Positions 1 to 8,432 of a stretch of DNA of 64,000 nucleotides are shown one piece after another. The stretch's first letter is position 1. Each line of letters opens with the position of its first letter. Both the position numbers and the translations under genes were made by a program. This DNA is from Paraburkholderia metrosideri (GTDB lineage: Bacteria > Pseudomonadota > Gammaproteobacteria > Burkholderiales > Burkholderiaceae): NCBI RefSeq assembly GCF_904848625.1, contig NZ_CAJHCP010000006.1, forward strand, positions 1 to 64,000. Direction: 5' to 3'. The notes beneath the pieces were generated by a model. That model saw only the letters and a list, made by a program, of their open reading frames with translations, was not told where the DNA came from and did no database searches.

Positions 1-167
1 AGATATACCGGGTTACGCAGCCGCGCCGACAGATTCGGCGCGCGTTCGAGTTCGGTCTCGCGGGCCACGTCGTAGACGCGCGCGGTCAGGGTTTTTTTCA
101 GGTAGTCGTGGCGAAGCGCGACGCTATCGGCTGCTTCGACCGCATGTTCGAATTCGAATAACTTCAA
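1..167 (-). CDS. ilvA: Threonine ammonia-lyase (threonine deaminase), N-terminal fragment
   Basis: Only the first 55 codons are inside the window; the gene runs off the left edge. It encodes the PLP enzyme that converts threonine to 2-oxobutanoate, the first committed step of isoleucine synthesis. The visible stretch (DYLKK-LTARVYDVA, then NLSARLRNPVY near residues 44-54) matches the N-terminus of biosynthetic IlvA proteins. No in-frame ATG precedes the conserved part. I chose a TTG at 165-167 because AGGAG lies 6 bases upstream (174-178). The upstream region carries an Ile-rich leader peptide and a terminator, which independently supports the ilvA call. Confidence 0.85.
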   Translation of the reverse strand, partial: MKLFEFEHAVEAADSVALRHDYLKKTLTARVYDVARETELERAPNLSARLRNPVY

Positions 168-233
168 GGCAAGCTCCTGGGAGGGCAAGACGAATCAGCA
201 AAGAGTTCACCAGGAGGCAGGCAGAGCGGACAT

Positions 234-260
234 AAAAAAACCCGCCTCGTGGGGCGGGTT
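234..260 (-). terminator. Intrinsic terminator of the ilvA attenuator
   Basis: Read on the minus strand, a GC stem (AACCCGCC...GGCGGGTT) is followed by seven T. It lies between the Ile-rich leader peptide and ilvA, so it would end transcription before ilvA. Its 5' arm (253-262) can instead pair with GGTGGGTTAG at 287-296, at the end of the leader ORF, giving 9-10 pairs with one or two G-U wobbles. That is the geometry of an antiterminator. Confidence 0.85.
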
Positions 261-286
261 AATGTGTCACTGCTACCAGACGCGCG

Positions 287-349
287 CTAACCCACCATTC
301 GATGAATGATGCTAATAATCAGCGCAATACGGATGTGGGTGCAGTTCAT
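287..349 (-). CDS. Isoleucine-rich leader peptide of ilvA
   Basis: A 20-residue ORF, MNCTHIRIALIISIIHRMVG, with six isoleucines in the ten positions 6-15 and a Thr, Leu and Val nearby. Such peptides act as ribosome-based sensors: starved for charged tRNA-Ile, the ribosome stalls on the Ile codons and the downstream antiterminator forms. With enough Ile it reaches the stop codon, covers segment 287-296 and the terminator forms. There is no good Shine-Dalgarno sequence. The predicted transcription start is at or one base before the ATG, so it may be translated from a leaderless message. Confidence 0.75.
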   Translation of the reverse strand: MNCTHIRIALIISIIHRMVG

Positions 350-356
350 GCGTTCG

Positions 357-385
357 ATCTTCGTTGACTTCGCGCGCTTTGTCAA
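357..385 (-). promoter_or_regulatory. Predicted sigma-70 promoter of the ilvA leader
   Basis: On the minus strand a perfect TTGACA (380-385) is followed after 17 bases by GAAGAT (357-362), a weak -10 with A2, A5 and T6 matching. Initiation about 7 bases on falls at 349-350, exactly at the ATG of the leader peptide. The rest of the stretch 386-621 holds no recognisable gene. Confidence 0.55.
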
Positions 386-621
386 TCCCTGTGCGCGATG
401 TGACAGAAGGCGTGACAGAAGCTGTGAAACTCGCGCCGCACTGAAGTGAAAAGGGCTAACCCTGTCGCAGATCAATGAGCAAGCAAATCGAAAGGTCACG
501 CGAAATAGCGCTTGAAAAGCGGGCCAAAATCAACGATCCCACTACGGCGCTTTACCGCGCGCTACGCTCCGTAACTGAAGCGCAGCACGTAGCACGGGCG
601 ACACGTCCTCTCACACAACGA

Positions 622-1887
622 TCAGTCGTGCGCGCCACTCTGCTTTTTGAAAGCGACGAGAATGCGCTGCTCCAGCGAATCATAGTTGCCGCCGAAATGG
701 TGGTCGCCCGAAGTACGAATCACGTCGATGCCGGTTTTCGTCAACGCCGGACACAACGTTTCCTTCTCGTCTTCACCGTAGAAGCATTGCACGATGGCAG
801 GCGGGACGCGCGTCAACTCGGGCTGTACTTTCAGAGCCTTGTCGCTAGCCGGCATACCCAGCCAGCCGCCCACCCGAATCTGAAAATCGGCGTCCGGCGC
901 GAAGCCGAGCAATGAAATCAACGACACTTTCGCGCGCTGCGCCTCAGGCAAACGGTTATACGCGAACGGCATCACGTCAGCGCCGAACGAATAACCGACC
1001 AGCGCGATGTGCTGCGCATGCCAACGCGTGCCGTAAGTCTGCATCACGCGAGCGAGGTCGCGGCTGGTTTGCGCAGGCGGCTTCTCGCTCCAGAAATAGC
1101 GCAGACTGTCCCAACCGATTACCGACACGCCGTCTTTCTGCAAAGCCTGTGCGATGGTTTTGTCGAGATCGCGCCAACCACCGTCGCCGGAAATCACGAT
1201 CGCCATCAGGCCGTTCGGATGCGCGGCAGGCAATTCGATCAGCGGCAGATCCGAAACATCGTCGTCGCCCGTCGACACGGCTTGCAGATGCGGTGTGACC
1301 AGCGACACGAGTCGCGCACGATCGGCGCTAGCGGCTGGGTCCTTTTCGACAAAACCCGGCACCTTGTCGCGAATCACCGTTGGATCCGGCGGACAGGGTT
1401 CAAAACGCGCGTCGAGCGTACGCTCGGCATCGACCGACACGGCACCCGCGATCGTATTCGAAGGCGCCTGTTCGAGCACATGCATCGCGAGCGTCGCGCC
1501 CTGCCCCGTACCCGCGACGATCGGCGCGAAATAATGGCTCGATTGCGATTGACGTTCGAGTTGGTGACTCAGTGCTTCAGCATCGCCCACCAGTTGATGA
1601 CAGGTCTCTTTCTTCGCGTTCAGATTGGCCGCGTAACGCGCGGTATCCACGCCGACCGTCAACGCACCGGCCTTGGCGAGCGCATCGGCGCTTTGCTGAT
1701 CCGCCGGGCTCCAGCCACTGGCCTGCGAATAAAGCACCACAAAACCACGCAACGGACCGGCGGGTTGCGTCACGGTGACGTCGCCATAACGGCCGCCCGG
1801 TACGGTACTGGTGGATGCCTGCGCGAACGCCGCACAAGTCACGAGGCCCGCCGCGACGGCGAGCTTGAAGAATGGATGCAATGTCAT
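622..1887 (-). CDS. acvB: AcvB/VirJ-family periplasmic lipid hydrolase
   Basis: 421 aa with an N-terminal signal peptide (about residues 1-25, ending AFAQAS). The C-terminal half is a VirJ-type alpha/beta-hydrolase with GDGGWRDLD near 235 and a nucleophile elbow GYSFG at 298-302. In Agrobacterium and Rhizobium, AcvB is co-transcribed with the lysyl-PG synthase and hydrolyses lysyl-phosphatidylglycerol in the periplasm. Here it follows mprF with a 4-base ATGA overlap, so the same pairing is inferred. The N-terminal half has a degenerate elbow (GTGQG, 127-131) with no serine nucleophile. The start was chosen at 1887 because it overlaps the mprF stop and begins the signal peptide. Confidence 0.85.
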   Translation of the reverse strand: MTLHPFFKLAVAAGLVTCAAFAQASTSTVPGGRYGDVTVTQPAGPLRGFVVLYSQASGWSPADQQSADALAKAGALTVGVDTARYAANLNAKKETCHQLVGDAEALSHQLERQSQSSHYFAPIVAGTGQGATLAMHVLEQAPSNTIAGAVSVDAERTLDARFEPCPPDPTVIRDKVPGFVEKDPAASADRARLVSLVTPHLQAVSTGDDDVSDLPLIELPAAHPNGLMAIVISGDGGWRDLDKTIAQALQKDGVSVIGWDSLRYFWSEKPPAQTSRDLARVMQTYGTRWHAQHIALVGYSFGADVMPFAYNRLPEAQRAKVSLISLLGFAPDADFQIRVGGWLGMPASDKALKVQPELTRVPPAIVQCFYGEDEKETLCPALTKTGIDVIRTSGDHHFGGNYDSLEQRILVAFKKQSGAHD

Positions 1888-4484
1888 GAACGCCGGCCTC
1901 CCGCCAGCAATGACAGGTCCGCGAGCGTGAAAAAGACGCCCACCGAACCCGACGCCGCGAGATAACGCGGCTCCCAATGCGGCTGGAATTTGCTCTTGAA
2001 AGCACGCAGTCCGCGGAAGTTATAGAAGCGGCCGCCGAAGCGCCAGATGATGCCGGCCAGCCGATGCCAACGCGATGCGAGTGGCGTCGGCAACATGCCG
2101 GAGAGCGGCGCGATGCCAAGACTGAGCGAGCGGAAACCCGCCTGCTTCAGATGCAGCGCCAGTTGTGTGAACAGATATTCCATTGCGTACGGCGACGCGC
2201 TTTCCACATGACGCATCACGCCGACCGTTGCTTCGGTATTCAGATCGGTCGTCATGAAGGTCACGAAAGCAGCGGGTTCGCCGTTCTGGCGAACCAGCAT
2301 CACCGATTGCGCAGCGAGGTATTCGTCGGTGAATGCGGCCACCGAGAAGCTTTTCTCGCGAGCATCGCGGCTATCGAGCCAGCCATCGGAAATCTGGCGC
2401 AGTGTGTCCAGCGACGCCGGCACATTCGCCTGATCGATCACTTCGACCGTAAAGCCGTCGCGCTCACCGCGCTTGAGCGCATAGCGCAGATGCGCGCGGT
2501 GCGCGCCCTTCAGATCGAAATCGTCGAGCACGACGTGCGCTTCTTCGCCGAGTTTCATCAGCGTGAGACCGGCGTCGAGATAAAGCGGCAATGCGTTCGC
2601 GCGGACCTGATAGAACGCTGCGCGACCGCCATGTGCATGCGCGAGCGCGACGAACTTGCTGATCAGCCCAGCCCACTCTTCGCGCGGCCCAACCGGATCA
2701 TGCAAAGCGGCCCACGTGCGGCCGTTTTTTGCGTACATCAGGAACGCCTGGCGTGACTCGGAGAACAGAAAACTCTTGTCGCCCATCAGCGCGAGACCCG
2801 CGTCGCTGCGCTCCTGCGCGCGCACGATGCGCGCGGCGTCGTGCAGATCTTCGGGCGCCGGTTTGACGAAACGGCCCGGTGCTGGACGCAGCAATTGCCA
2901 GAACGAGAACGTCGCGGCGAACAGGCTCGCGGCGAGCGTCGCGCGCAGCGCACGCGGTGCGCGTTCGTCGAATGCAAATTGCCACCACAAGTCCTGCGTG
3001 TACGGCACGTCGCGGAAAGCAAACAACATCACCCACGTGGCCAGCATCAGCACCATGGCCACCGACACCAGCCAGCCCGCCGTAAAACGCTCGGCAAACA
3101 ACGACGAATGACGGTTGAAACGCCGGCGCGTGGACAGCAGCAACACGATCAGCATGCCTAGCACGCCCGCTTCCACGAACGCGAGGCCTTTGGTCAGCGA
3201 CAACGCGAGGCTCACCACCGCGAGTGCGAGTGTCATCCACCATGCGGCGTCGAGGCGCCGCAGCAAACCACGCGCGACGAACAGCAGCAGTACGCCGAGC
3301 ACGCTGCACAGCATCTGCGAGCTTTCGATCACCCACAGCGGCACGACGTCGCGCAAGATATGGATGCGTTGCCAGAACGCAGGCGTCGCGCTGGAAATGA
3401 CCAGCATCCCGCCGACCACGAAGGTCACCAGGCTCAAAAACAGTGGCGCGAGTTTCGCTGCGGCTTGCGCCTGTAGCATCGGCAGGCGCTTTTTCAGCAA
3501 GCGGCCTTCGAAACCCGCCAGCAATGCCGCCGACACGATCAGCGGGACACCGAAGTAAATGGCGCGGTACGCGAGCAACGCGGCAAGCATCTGATGCGTT
3601 TGCACGTTGCGGCTCAGGGTGAATACCATCGCCGCTTCAAATACGCCGACCCCGCCGGGTGTATGGCCGATCATGCCGAGCAGCATGGCCGCTGCATAGA
3701 CGGTGATGAAGGTGACGAAGCTCACGTCTGCGTGCGGCAGCAGCGCCCACAATGCGAGCCCTGCCGCTACCACGTCGAGGACCGCGAGCGCGACTTGTGC
3801 GAGCAGATCGCGGCGCGCCGGGATATCGAATGAAAGCCACTGCCAGCGGGTGCGAACCGCGCGCGTTTCGCTGCGGCATGCGATGGCCGCGAGCGCGAGC
3901 GCCACGAGCAGCGCCGCGCCGATCCAGCGCAGCGTGATGGGCGTGAGATGCAGCATCGGCGCAATCGAGCCGGCCTTGCAGACCATGCCGAGCGCCGTCA
4001 TCAATACCAGAGCGAGCGCCAGCGAGACGCTCGTGAACACCGTCATGCGGCCGATCTGCGCCGGGGTCACGTCCGCCACGCCGTAGACGCGCGCGCGCAC
4101 GGCGCCGCCTGTCAACGCGCCGAAGCCGGTGGCATTACCGAGCGCGGAGCCCGCCGTCGCGCCAATCCATAGCGCCATCCGCGGCACGACCGCGCCCAGG
4201 TAACGCAGGCCGACCGCGTCGCGGCCGACCAGCGCCACGTAGCTCAATGCAGTGGCGCCGAGCGCGGCGCTCCATTCGCCAGCCGTGAGCTCGCGCAACT
4301 GACGGATGACCGAGCGATAGTCGACGGCCTGGGACAAATGCTGGAAGACGAGCAGCAACAGCCCGCAGATAACGAGGGCGAGCACTGGCGAGAGGATGCC
4401 CCGGTTGCCGAGGGCTGTCGACGCCCGGCTGAGCATCGCGCCTAACCGGCCGGATTTATCGTTATTGCGACGAAACATGGTCAT
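1884..4484 (-). CDS. mprF: Bifunctional lysylphosphatidylglycerol synthase/flippase
   Basis: 866 aa, the normal length of full MprF. The first two thirds hold about 14 hydrophobic membrane segments (flippase domain, with GHTPGGVGVFEA in its core). The C-terminal third is the soluble aminoacyl-tRNA-dependent transferase domain (DUF2156 type), with conserved stretches such as MGDKSFLFS and LRYALKRGERDGF. MprF adds lysine from Lys-tRNA to phosphatidylglycerol and moves the product to the outer leaflet, lowering surface charge and giving resistance to cationic peptides. It is translationally coupled to acvB downstream. Confidence 0.93.
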   Translation of the reverse strand: MTMFRRNNDKSGRLGAMLSRASTALGNRGILSPVLALVICGLLLLVFQHLSQAVDYRSVIRQLRELTAGEWSAALGATALSYVALVGRDAVGLRYLGAVVPRMALWIGATAGSALGNATGFGALTGGAVRARVYGVADVTPAQIGRMTVFTSVSLALALVLMTALGMVCKAGSIAPMLHLTPITLRWIGAALLVALALAAIACRSETRAVRTRWQWLSFDIPARRDLLAQVALAVLDVVAAGLALWALLPHADVSFVTFITVYAAAMLLGMIGHTPGGVGVFEAAMVFTLSRNVQTHQMLAALLAYRAIYFGVPLIVSAALLAGFEGRLLKKRLPMLQAQAAAKLAPLFLSLVTFVVGGMLVISSATPAFWQRIHILRDVVPLWVIESSQMLCSVLGVLLLFVARGLLRRLDAAWWMTLALAVVSLALSLTKGLAFVEAGVLGMLIVLLLSTRRRFNRHSSLFAERFTAGWLVSVAMVLMLATWVMLFAFRDVPYTQDLWWQFAFDERAPRALRATLAASLFAATFSFWQLLRPAPGRFVKPAPEDLHDAARIVRAQERSDAGLALMGDKSFLFSESRQAFLMYAKNGRTWAALHDPVGPREEWAGLISKFVALAHAHGGRAAFYQVRANALPLYLDAGLTLMKLGEEAHVVLDDFDLKGAHRAHLRYALKRGERDGFTVEVIDQANVPASLDTLRQISDGWLDSRDAREKSFSVAAFTDEYLAAQSVMLVRQNGEPAAFVTFMTTDLNTEATVGVMRHVESASPYAMEYLFTQLALHLKQAGFRSLSLGIAPLSGMLPTPLASRWHRLAGIIWRFGGRFYNFRGLRAFKSKFQPHWEPRYLAASGSVGVFFTLADLSLLAGGRRS

Positions 4485-4925
4485 GCGGGCCTTGCGTGGA
4501 GCTGTCGCGACGACGGAACGTCCATCGCGGCGTCGCCTGCTTTTGGCGATTACAAAGGGATAACGGCAAACCGACCAAAAGGTTGACAGGGGTAGTGATT
4601 TCCTGAGGAATTAACTCAGCAGGCCATTAAGAGGGCGCGCTTGATGAGGCCGTCAATCGGTAGACGGTCGAACTTACCGATTCGGTTTTGTTTCGATGAC
4701 GGGAGCAAACCGGAGGATCAACGGTTAAGGCGAGCGCGTGTTGATTGCCATTCGACCCCATTCTGCATGGGTGGGCGCTAGGACCGCGCCGCGTCCATCA
4801 ACTGCCGCACTGGATGCGGTTCTGGAGCATCAAGGTTTTCCACCGCGCGCCGTAATCGTGAGCAATGGCACGATGAAATGCGCAGCACGTGCCACGTGAA
4901 GGCCGGCACATGAAGGGGAACGATA
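4485..4925. other. Intergenic region upstream of mprF
   Basis: No supported gene. It holds an 8-bp inverted repeat, AATCGGTA (4655-4662) and TACCGATT (4675-4682), followed by a T-rich stretch on the plus strand. This looks like a weak terminator, but no plus-strand gene lies immediately upstream. The mprF promoter should lie between 4485 and about 4650; no clear consensus was seen. Confidence 0.4.
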
Positions 4926-5063
4926 ATGGCAGATCAGGATTGGGTGATGGCAGGCGTCTATCTGGTGGGACTGGTGTCCACGCTGCTTTTGATGAGCGCC
5001 TTGTCCGCGCGAGCGACGAAGACACGCGCGGAGGCGTCCCGGTCAACCCCCGCCAGCGACTAA
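4926..5063 (+). CDS. Small single-pass membrane protein, unknown
   Basis: 45 aa: a short acidic N-terminus (MADQDW), one strongly hydrophobic helix (about residues 7-26, with LVGLVSTLLLM) and a basic/polar tail. AAGGGG lies about 8 bases before the ATG. This layout is typical of one-helix inner-membrane miniproteins. I do not recognise the family. The surrounding 4485-5387 interval has no other gene; 5064-5387 shows nothing I can name. Confidence 0.5.
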   Translation: MADQDWVMAGVYLVGLVSTLLLMSALSARATKTRAEASRSTPASD

Positions 5064-5387
5064 AGCGCGTGGCCCTGGCGAACGCGAGGTTCAGAACCCG
5101 CGTATGACGACGCCACAAGCCAGCGACCTCGTGCCGGGCGTATCGCCGGTTTTGCAGCATCGGAGCCGCTATGCGAATGGGTGCCGGGTCCTTTTAGAAC
5201 AACGTCGCGCGCCACGCTGGCGGCAGCCCGCCTGCTAGTTGCAAACGGGCAGAGCGCGAATAAAGGACTGCGGGGAATTACCTGATCGATTCGAGCGCAT
5301 CACAGACCGCACACGCGGCCCGGCGAGCCCCTTCCTGCACCCGCCTCACCCTGTGGACGTGGACACAGCCCACAACGCCAGTCAGTC

Positions 5388-5537
5388 TTACTGCGGACGG
5401 CGGTGCGCTTCTGCGATGACCGCGCAGTTTTGCAGATGCAGGTTCAGTGCATGCAGCGCCAAAGCGCGCAATTTACCCAACCAGGTTGTATTGCGAGCAG
5501 CAGTGGCACGGGCAGCAGCGTTGGAAGCGGTGTTCAT
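5388..5537 (-). CDS. Small basic protein, unknown
   Basis: 49 aa, Ala/Arg/Asn-rich at the N-terminus and with an amphipathic leucine-rich stretch (WLGKLRALALHALNLHLQNC) in the middle. It has an excellent Shine-Dalgarno (AGGAG, 6 bases before ATG) and a consensus -10 upstream, which is why I accept so short an ORF. No known domain. It could be a small regulatory or membrane-associated peptide; function unknown. Confidence 0.55.
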   Translation of the reverse strand: MNTASNAAARATAARNTTWLGKLRALALHALNLHLQNCAVIAEAHRRPQ

Positions 5538-5578
5538 GGTCAACTCCTGTTTAGGGTTTATACCTAGGGAATAACCCG

Positions 5579-5607
5579 ATTATAGCGTTCCTATGCCGCG
5601 CTGCAAC
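5579..5607 (-). promoter_or_regulatory. Predicted promoter of the 49-aa gene
   Basis: On the minus strand a perfect TATAAT (5579-5584) sits about 40 bases upstream of the ATG at 5537. The -35 is poor (GTTGCA at 5602-5607, spacer 17). Confidence 0.45.
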
Positions 5608-5771
5608 AAAAATTAAACATTGACTAGCGGTGTTGCACGACAGTCACAGCGCCTCTTTCGTCAGAAATTTCACAAGGGGCACCATCAAACGGGCGTCTAT
5701 TAACAATCCGCACCGTACAGGTGCAATAATGACCCCTTTGCCTGCGACCGCTCGCCGCAAAACCCGCCTTC

Positions 5772-7169
5772 ATGACTGTCGTCCAAAAAGCTCTGATAGC
5801 GCCCCTCATCGTCGCGTGCGCGATGTTCATGGAAAGCGTCGACGCGAACGTAATCGTCACCGCGCTACCGGCCATGGCCCGCGACTTCGGGCGCGACCCG
5901 GTCACGCTGAAAATCGCGGTCACGAGCTACGTACTCGGCCTCGGCGTGTTCATTCCCGTGTGCGGCTGGCTGGCCGACCGCTTCGGCGCGCGCACCATCT
6001 TCCGTACCGCCATCGGCATCTTTGTCACGGGCTCGCTGCTGTGCGCGGCGTCGAATTCGCTCGCCACCTTCACGCTTGCGCGCTTCGTGCAGGGGGTCGG
6101 CGGCGCGATGATGGTGCCGGTCGGGCGAATCATCATCTTCCGGGTGGTCGACAAAGCCGACTTTATTCGCGCAATGAACTATCTGAGCGTCCCGGCCATG
6201 CTCGGTCCTGCCGCCGGCCCCCTGCTCGGCGGCTTTATCACCACGTATCTGCATTGGCGTCTGATATTTTTTATCAACGTGCCAATCGGCATCCTCGGCA
6301 TCTATCTGACTAACCGGTTCATCGCCAACACGCGCGAACCGCATCCGGGGCCGCTCGACTGGATCGGTTTCGTGCTGTCGGCGGCGGGCGCCGTGCTGCT
6401 GCTGTTGGGGTTGTCGCTGGTAGGCGGCGAACTGATTTCAAATGCGGACGCATTTGGCATGTGTGGAATCGGCGCGGTCCTGCTCGCAATCTATGTGGTC
6501 TACGCACAGCGCGCCAAACTGCCGCTGCTCGACTTGCGCTTTTTCAAGGTGCCGACCTTTCAGGCGAGCGTGCTCGGCGGCTCGCTGTTCCGGATCGGCC
6601 TTGGCGCGCTGCCGTTCCTGTTGCCGCTGATGTTGCAGGAAGGTCACGGCATGAGCGCATTCCAGTCCGGCTTGATCACCTGCGCGTCGGCGTTCGGCGG
6701 CATGTTCATGCGCACGGTCGCCTCCACCGTGCTGCGGCGCTTCGGCTTCCGCTCGGTGCTGGTGGTCAACGCAGCGCTGTCGGGCATCTCGATCGCAGCG
6801 TGTGGCCTGTTTTTCCCCGGCACGCCAACATGGCTCATCTGGGTGGTCGTGCTGCTCGGCGGCTTCTTCCCTGCGTTGCAATTCACGAGTCTGAACTCGC
6901 TGACGTATGCCGAAATCGCCAGCCGCGACGTGGGGCGCGCCACGAGTCTCGGTAGCGTCGTCCAGCAGATGTCGCTGGGTCTGGGCGTAACGGTCGGCGG
7001 TATCGTGCTGCAGATTTCGCGAGTAATGCATGGGCATCCGAGCATCATGTGGTCGGATTTCTGGCCGGCGTTTCTGGTGGTGGGACTGTGCTCGTTTGCG
7101 TCGATTCCAGTCACGCTGCGCATGCCGCGCGGCGCGGGCGCGGAGATCTCCCGTGGCGGCCGGGGCTAA
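5772..7169 (+). CDS. MFS multidrug exporter, DHA2 (EmrB/QacA) family
   Basis: 465 aa of alternating hydrophobic segments. The first helix carries the DHA2 motif around VDANVIVTALPAM (residues 18-35), followed by GWLADRFGARTIF between helices 2 and 3 (MFS motif A) and GPAAGPLLGGF in helix 5 (motif C, typical of antiporters). These features place it among proton-driven drug or metabolite exporters of the inner membrane. It stands alone, so its substrate cannot be inferred. It is similar in organisation to the second DHA2 protein at 16045-17445. Confidence 0.85.
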   Translation: MTVVQKALIAPLIVACAMFMESVDANVIVTALPAMARDFGRDPVTLKIAVTSYVLGLGVFIPVCGWLADRFGARTIFRTAIGIFVTGSLLCAASNSLATFTLARFVQGVGGAMMVPVGRIIIFRVVDKADFIRAMNYLSVPAMLGPAAGPLLGGFITTYLHWRLIFFINVPIGILGIYLTNRFIANTREPHPGPLDWIGFVLSAAGAVLLLLGLSLVGGELISNADAFGMCGIGAVLLAIYVVYAQRAKLPLLDLRFFKVPTFQASVLGGSLFRIGLGALPFLLPLMLQEGHGMSAFQSGLITCASAFGGMFMRTVASTVLRRFGFRSVLVVNAALSGISIAACGLFFPGTPTWLIWVVVLLGGFFPALQFTSLNSLTYAEIASRDVGRATSLGSVVQQMSLGLGVTVGGIVLQISRVMHGHPSIMWSDFWPAFLVVGLCSFASIPVTLRMPRGAGAEISRGGRG

Positions 7170-7207
7170 GCGCCGCTCCGCCCCCTCGGTCACCTCAGCC
7201 ACTTCCG

Positions 7208-7711
7208 TCAGCTTTCTCGCGGTGGCTTGTGGATCACGCTGATATCACCGTTGCGTTCGAGAATCGCCGCGGCCACGTGGTCCATCGAGCGGGCGCCGGT
7301 TTTCTGCCGCACGCTTTCGTGAACGTCGGTTCGCGTGATCAGCGCCGCTTCCATCTCGCGTGAATTGAACGCACCGTCGCGAAACACCTCGCGTTCGAGG
7401 CCGCCCACCAGCCGCTCGAACCGGCGCCAGTGCACACACGCAAGCGCCAGCAACCGGTGACACGCAACGATGACCAATGACGACACCACCGTCGCGACGA
7501 ACGGCGACGCGCCGACAATCGCGCGGCTCAGCGTAGCGCCCAACAGGATCACCACCACCGAGTCGAACGGCGAACGTTGCCCAAACGAACGCCGGCCTGA
7601 TACGCGAATCAGCAGCAATGCAATCACGAACACGACGATCGCGCGCAGACCCATCTGCAACGTATTGAGATCACGGCCCTCGCCGAACAGAACGAAGATC
7701 GCATTCATCAT
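7208..7711 (-). CDS. DUF421 (YetF/YcaP-like) membrane protein
   Basis: 167 aa. Hydrophobic N-terminal third (about residues 20-85, two or three membrane helices) with the family signature GRRSFGQRSPFDSVVVILLGA, then a soluble alpha/beta domain with the L..EVFRDG segment. Start at 7711 chosen because GAGGAGGGC lies just upstream; a second ATG follows directly. The molecular role of the family is not established. Part of no obvious operon, though the glycosyltransferase gene starts upstream on the same strand. Confidence 0.75.
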   Translation of the reverse strand: MMNAIFVLFGEGRDLNTLQMGLRAIVVFVIALLLIRVSGRRSFGQRSPFDSVVVILLGATLSRAIVGASPFVATVVSSLVIVACHRLLALACVHWRRFERLVGGLEREVFRDGAFNSREMEAALITRTDVHESVRQKTGARSMDHVAAAILERNGDISVIHKPPRES

Positions 7712-7778
7712 GTCGCCCTCCTCGCGGCACGCGGCTGACGGGAGCCGCTCCCCAATCGGACAACCCACGCCGCGCTGG

Positions 7779-8432
7779 TTATCCGGCCGCCCATGCCGCG
7801 AGCGTATCGCCGAAGCCGCCGCTCGCGCGGGCCGCCGCGCGCGCACTGGTAATCACACGCGGCGCGGCGCTCCACGCAATCCGCGCGTTAATCGCAATCA
7901 GGCGGTCGACCAGTGCGACATCTTCGCTGCAGGTCAGCGGCGGAAAGCCGCCGGCCTGCCGGTAAGCCTGCGCCGATACACCGAGATTCGCGCCGTGAAT
8001 ATGCCGATGTCCGTCCGCGTCGACATAAGTTTTGCGGAAATATTCGCGCACGCTGTGCGGATGCGCGCTCCAGTCGTCGACGGCGATTGACCCGCAGACC
8101 GCGTCCGCGTCGAGCGATAGCTGCGCGACTAGCCATGTCGCCGACACGCGACTGTCCGCATCGGTAAACGCGAGCCAGCGAGCGCCGTCCGCGAGCAGAA
8201 AATCGGCGCCGGTGGCCCGCGCAATGCCCACGTTGCGCGCCTTCAGTGTCAACGTCTCGACGCCGTAGGCCCGCGCAATCGCACCGGAAAAATCATTGCA
8301 GGCGTCGAGCACGACCACGATCCGCACCGTTTCGCCGTCGAGATCCTCGTGACGCGACGCTTCGAGCAACGCCGCCAGGCATGGCGCGAGCAACGCCTCT
8401 TCGTTGTGCGCAGGAACGATCACGCCGATCAT
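7779..8432 (-). CDS. Family 2 glycosyltransferase
   Basis: 217 aa with the GT-A fold signs: VIVPAHNEE at the N-terminus, the RNVGIARATGADFLL nucleotide-binding region around residue 65, and the DXD-type FTDADSRV near 90. It overlaps the upstream methyltransferase by 4 bases (8429-8432), so the two are translationally coupled. With the acyl-CoA-dehydrogenase-like gene further upstream it forms a compact operon. The donor and acceptor sugars are unknown. Confidence 0.85.
   Translation of the reverse strand: MIGVIVPAHNEEALLAPCLAALLEASRHEDLDGETVRIVVVLDACNDFSGAIARAYGVETLTLKARNVGIARATGADFLLADGARWLAFTDADSRVSATWLVAQLSLDADAVCGSIAVDDWSAHPHSVREYFRKTYVDADGHRHIHGANLGVSAQAYRQAGGFPPLTCSEDVALVDRLIAINARIAWSAAPRVITSARAAARASGGFGDTLAAWAAG

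Noticed and set aside
475..915. 146-aa plus-strand ORF
   Set aside because: Overlaps the acvB end on the opposite strand and has no recognisable domain or ribosome-binding site.
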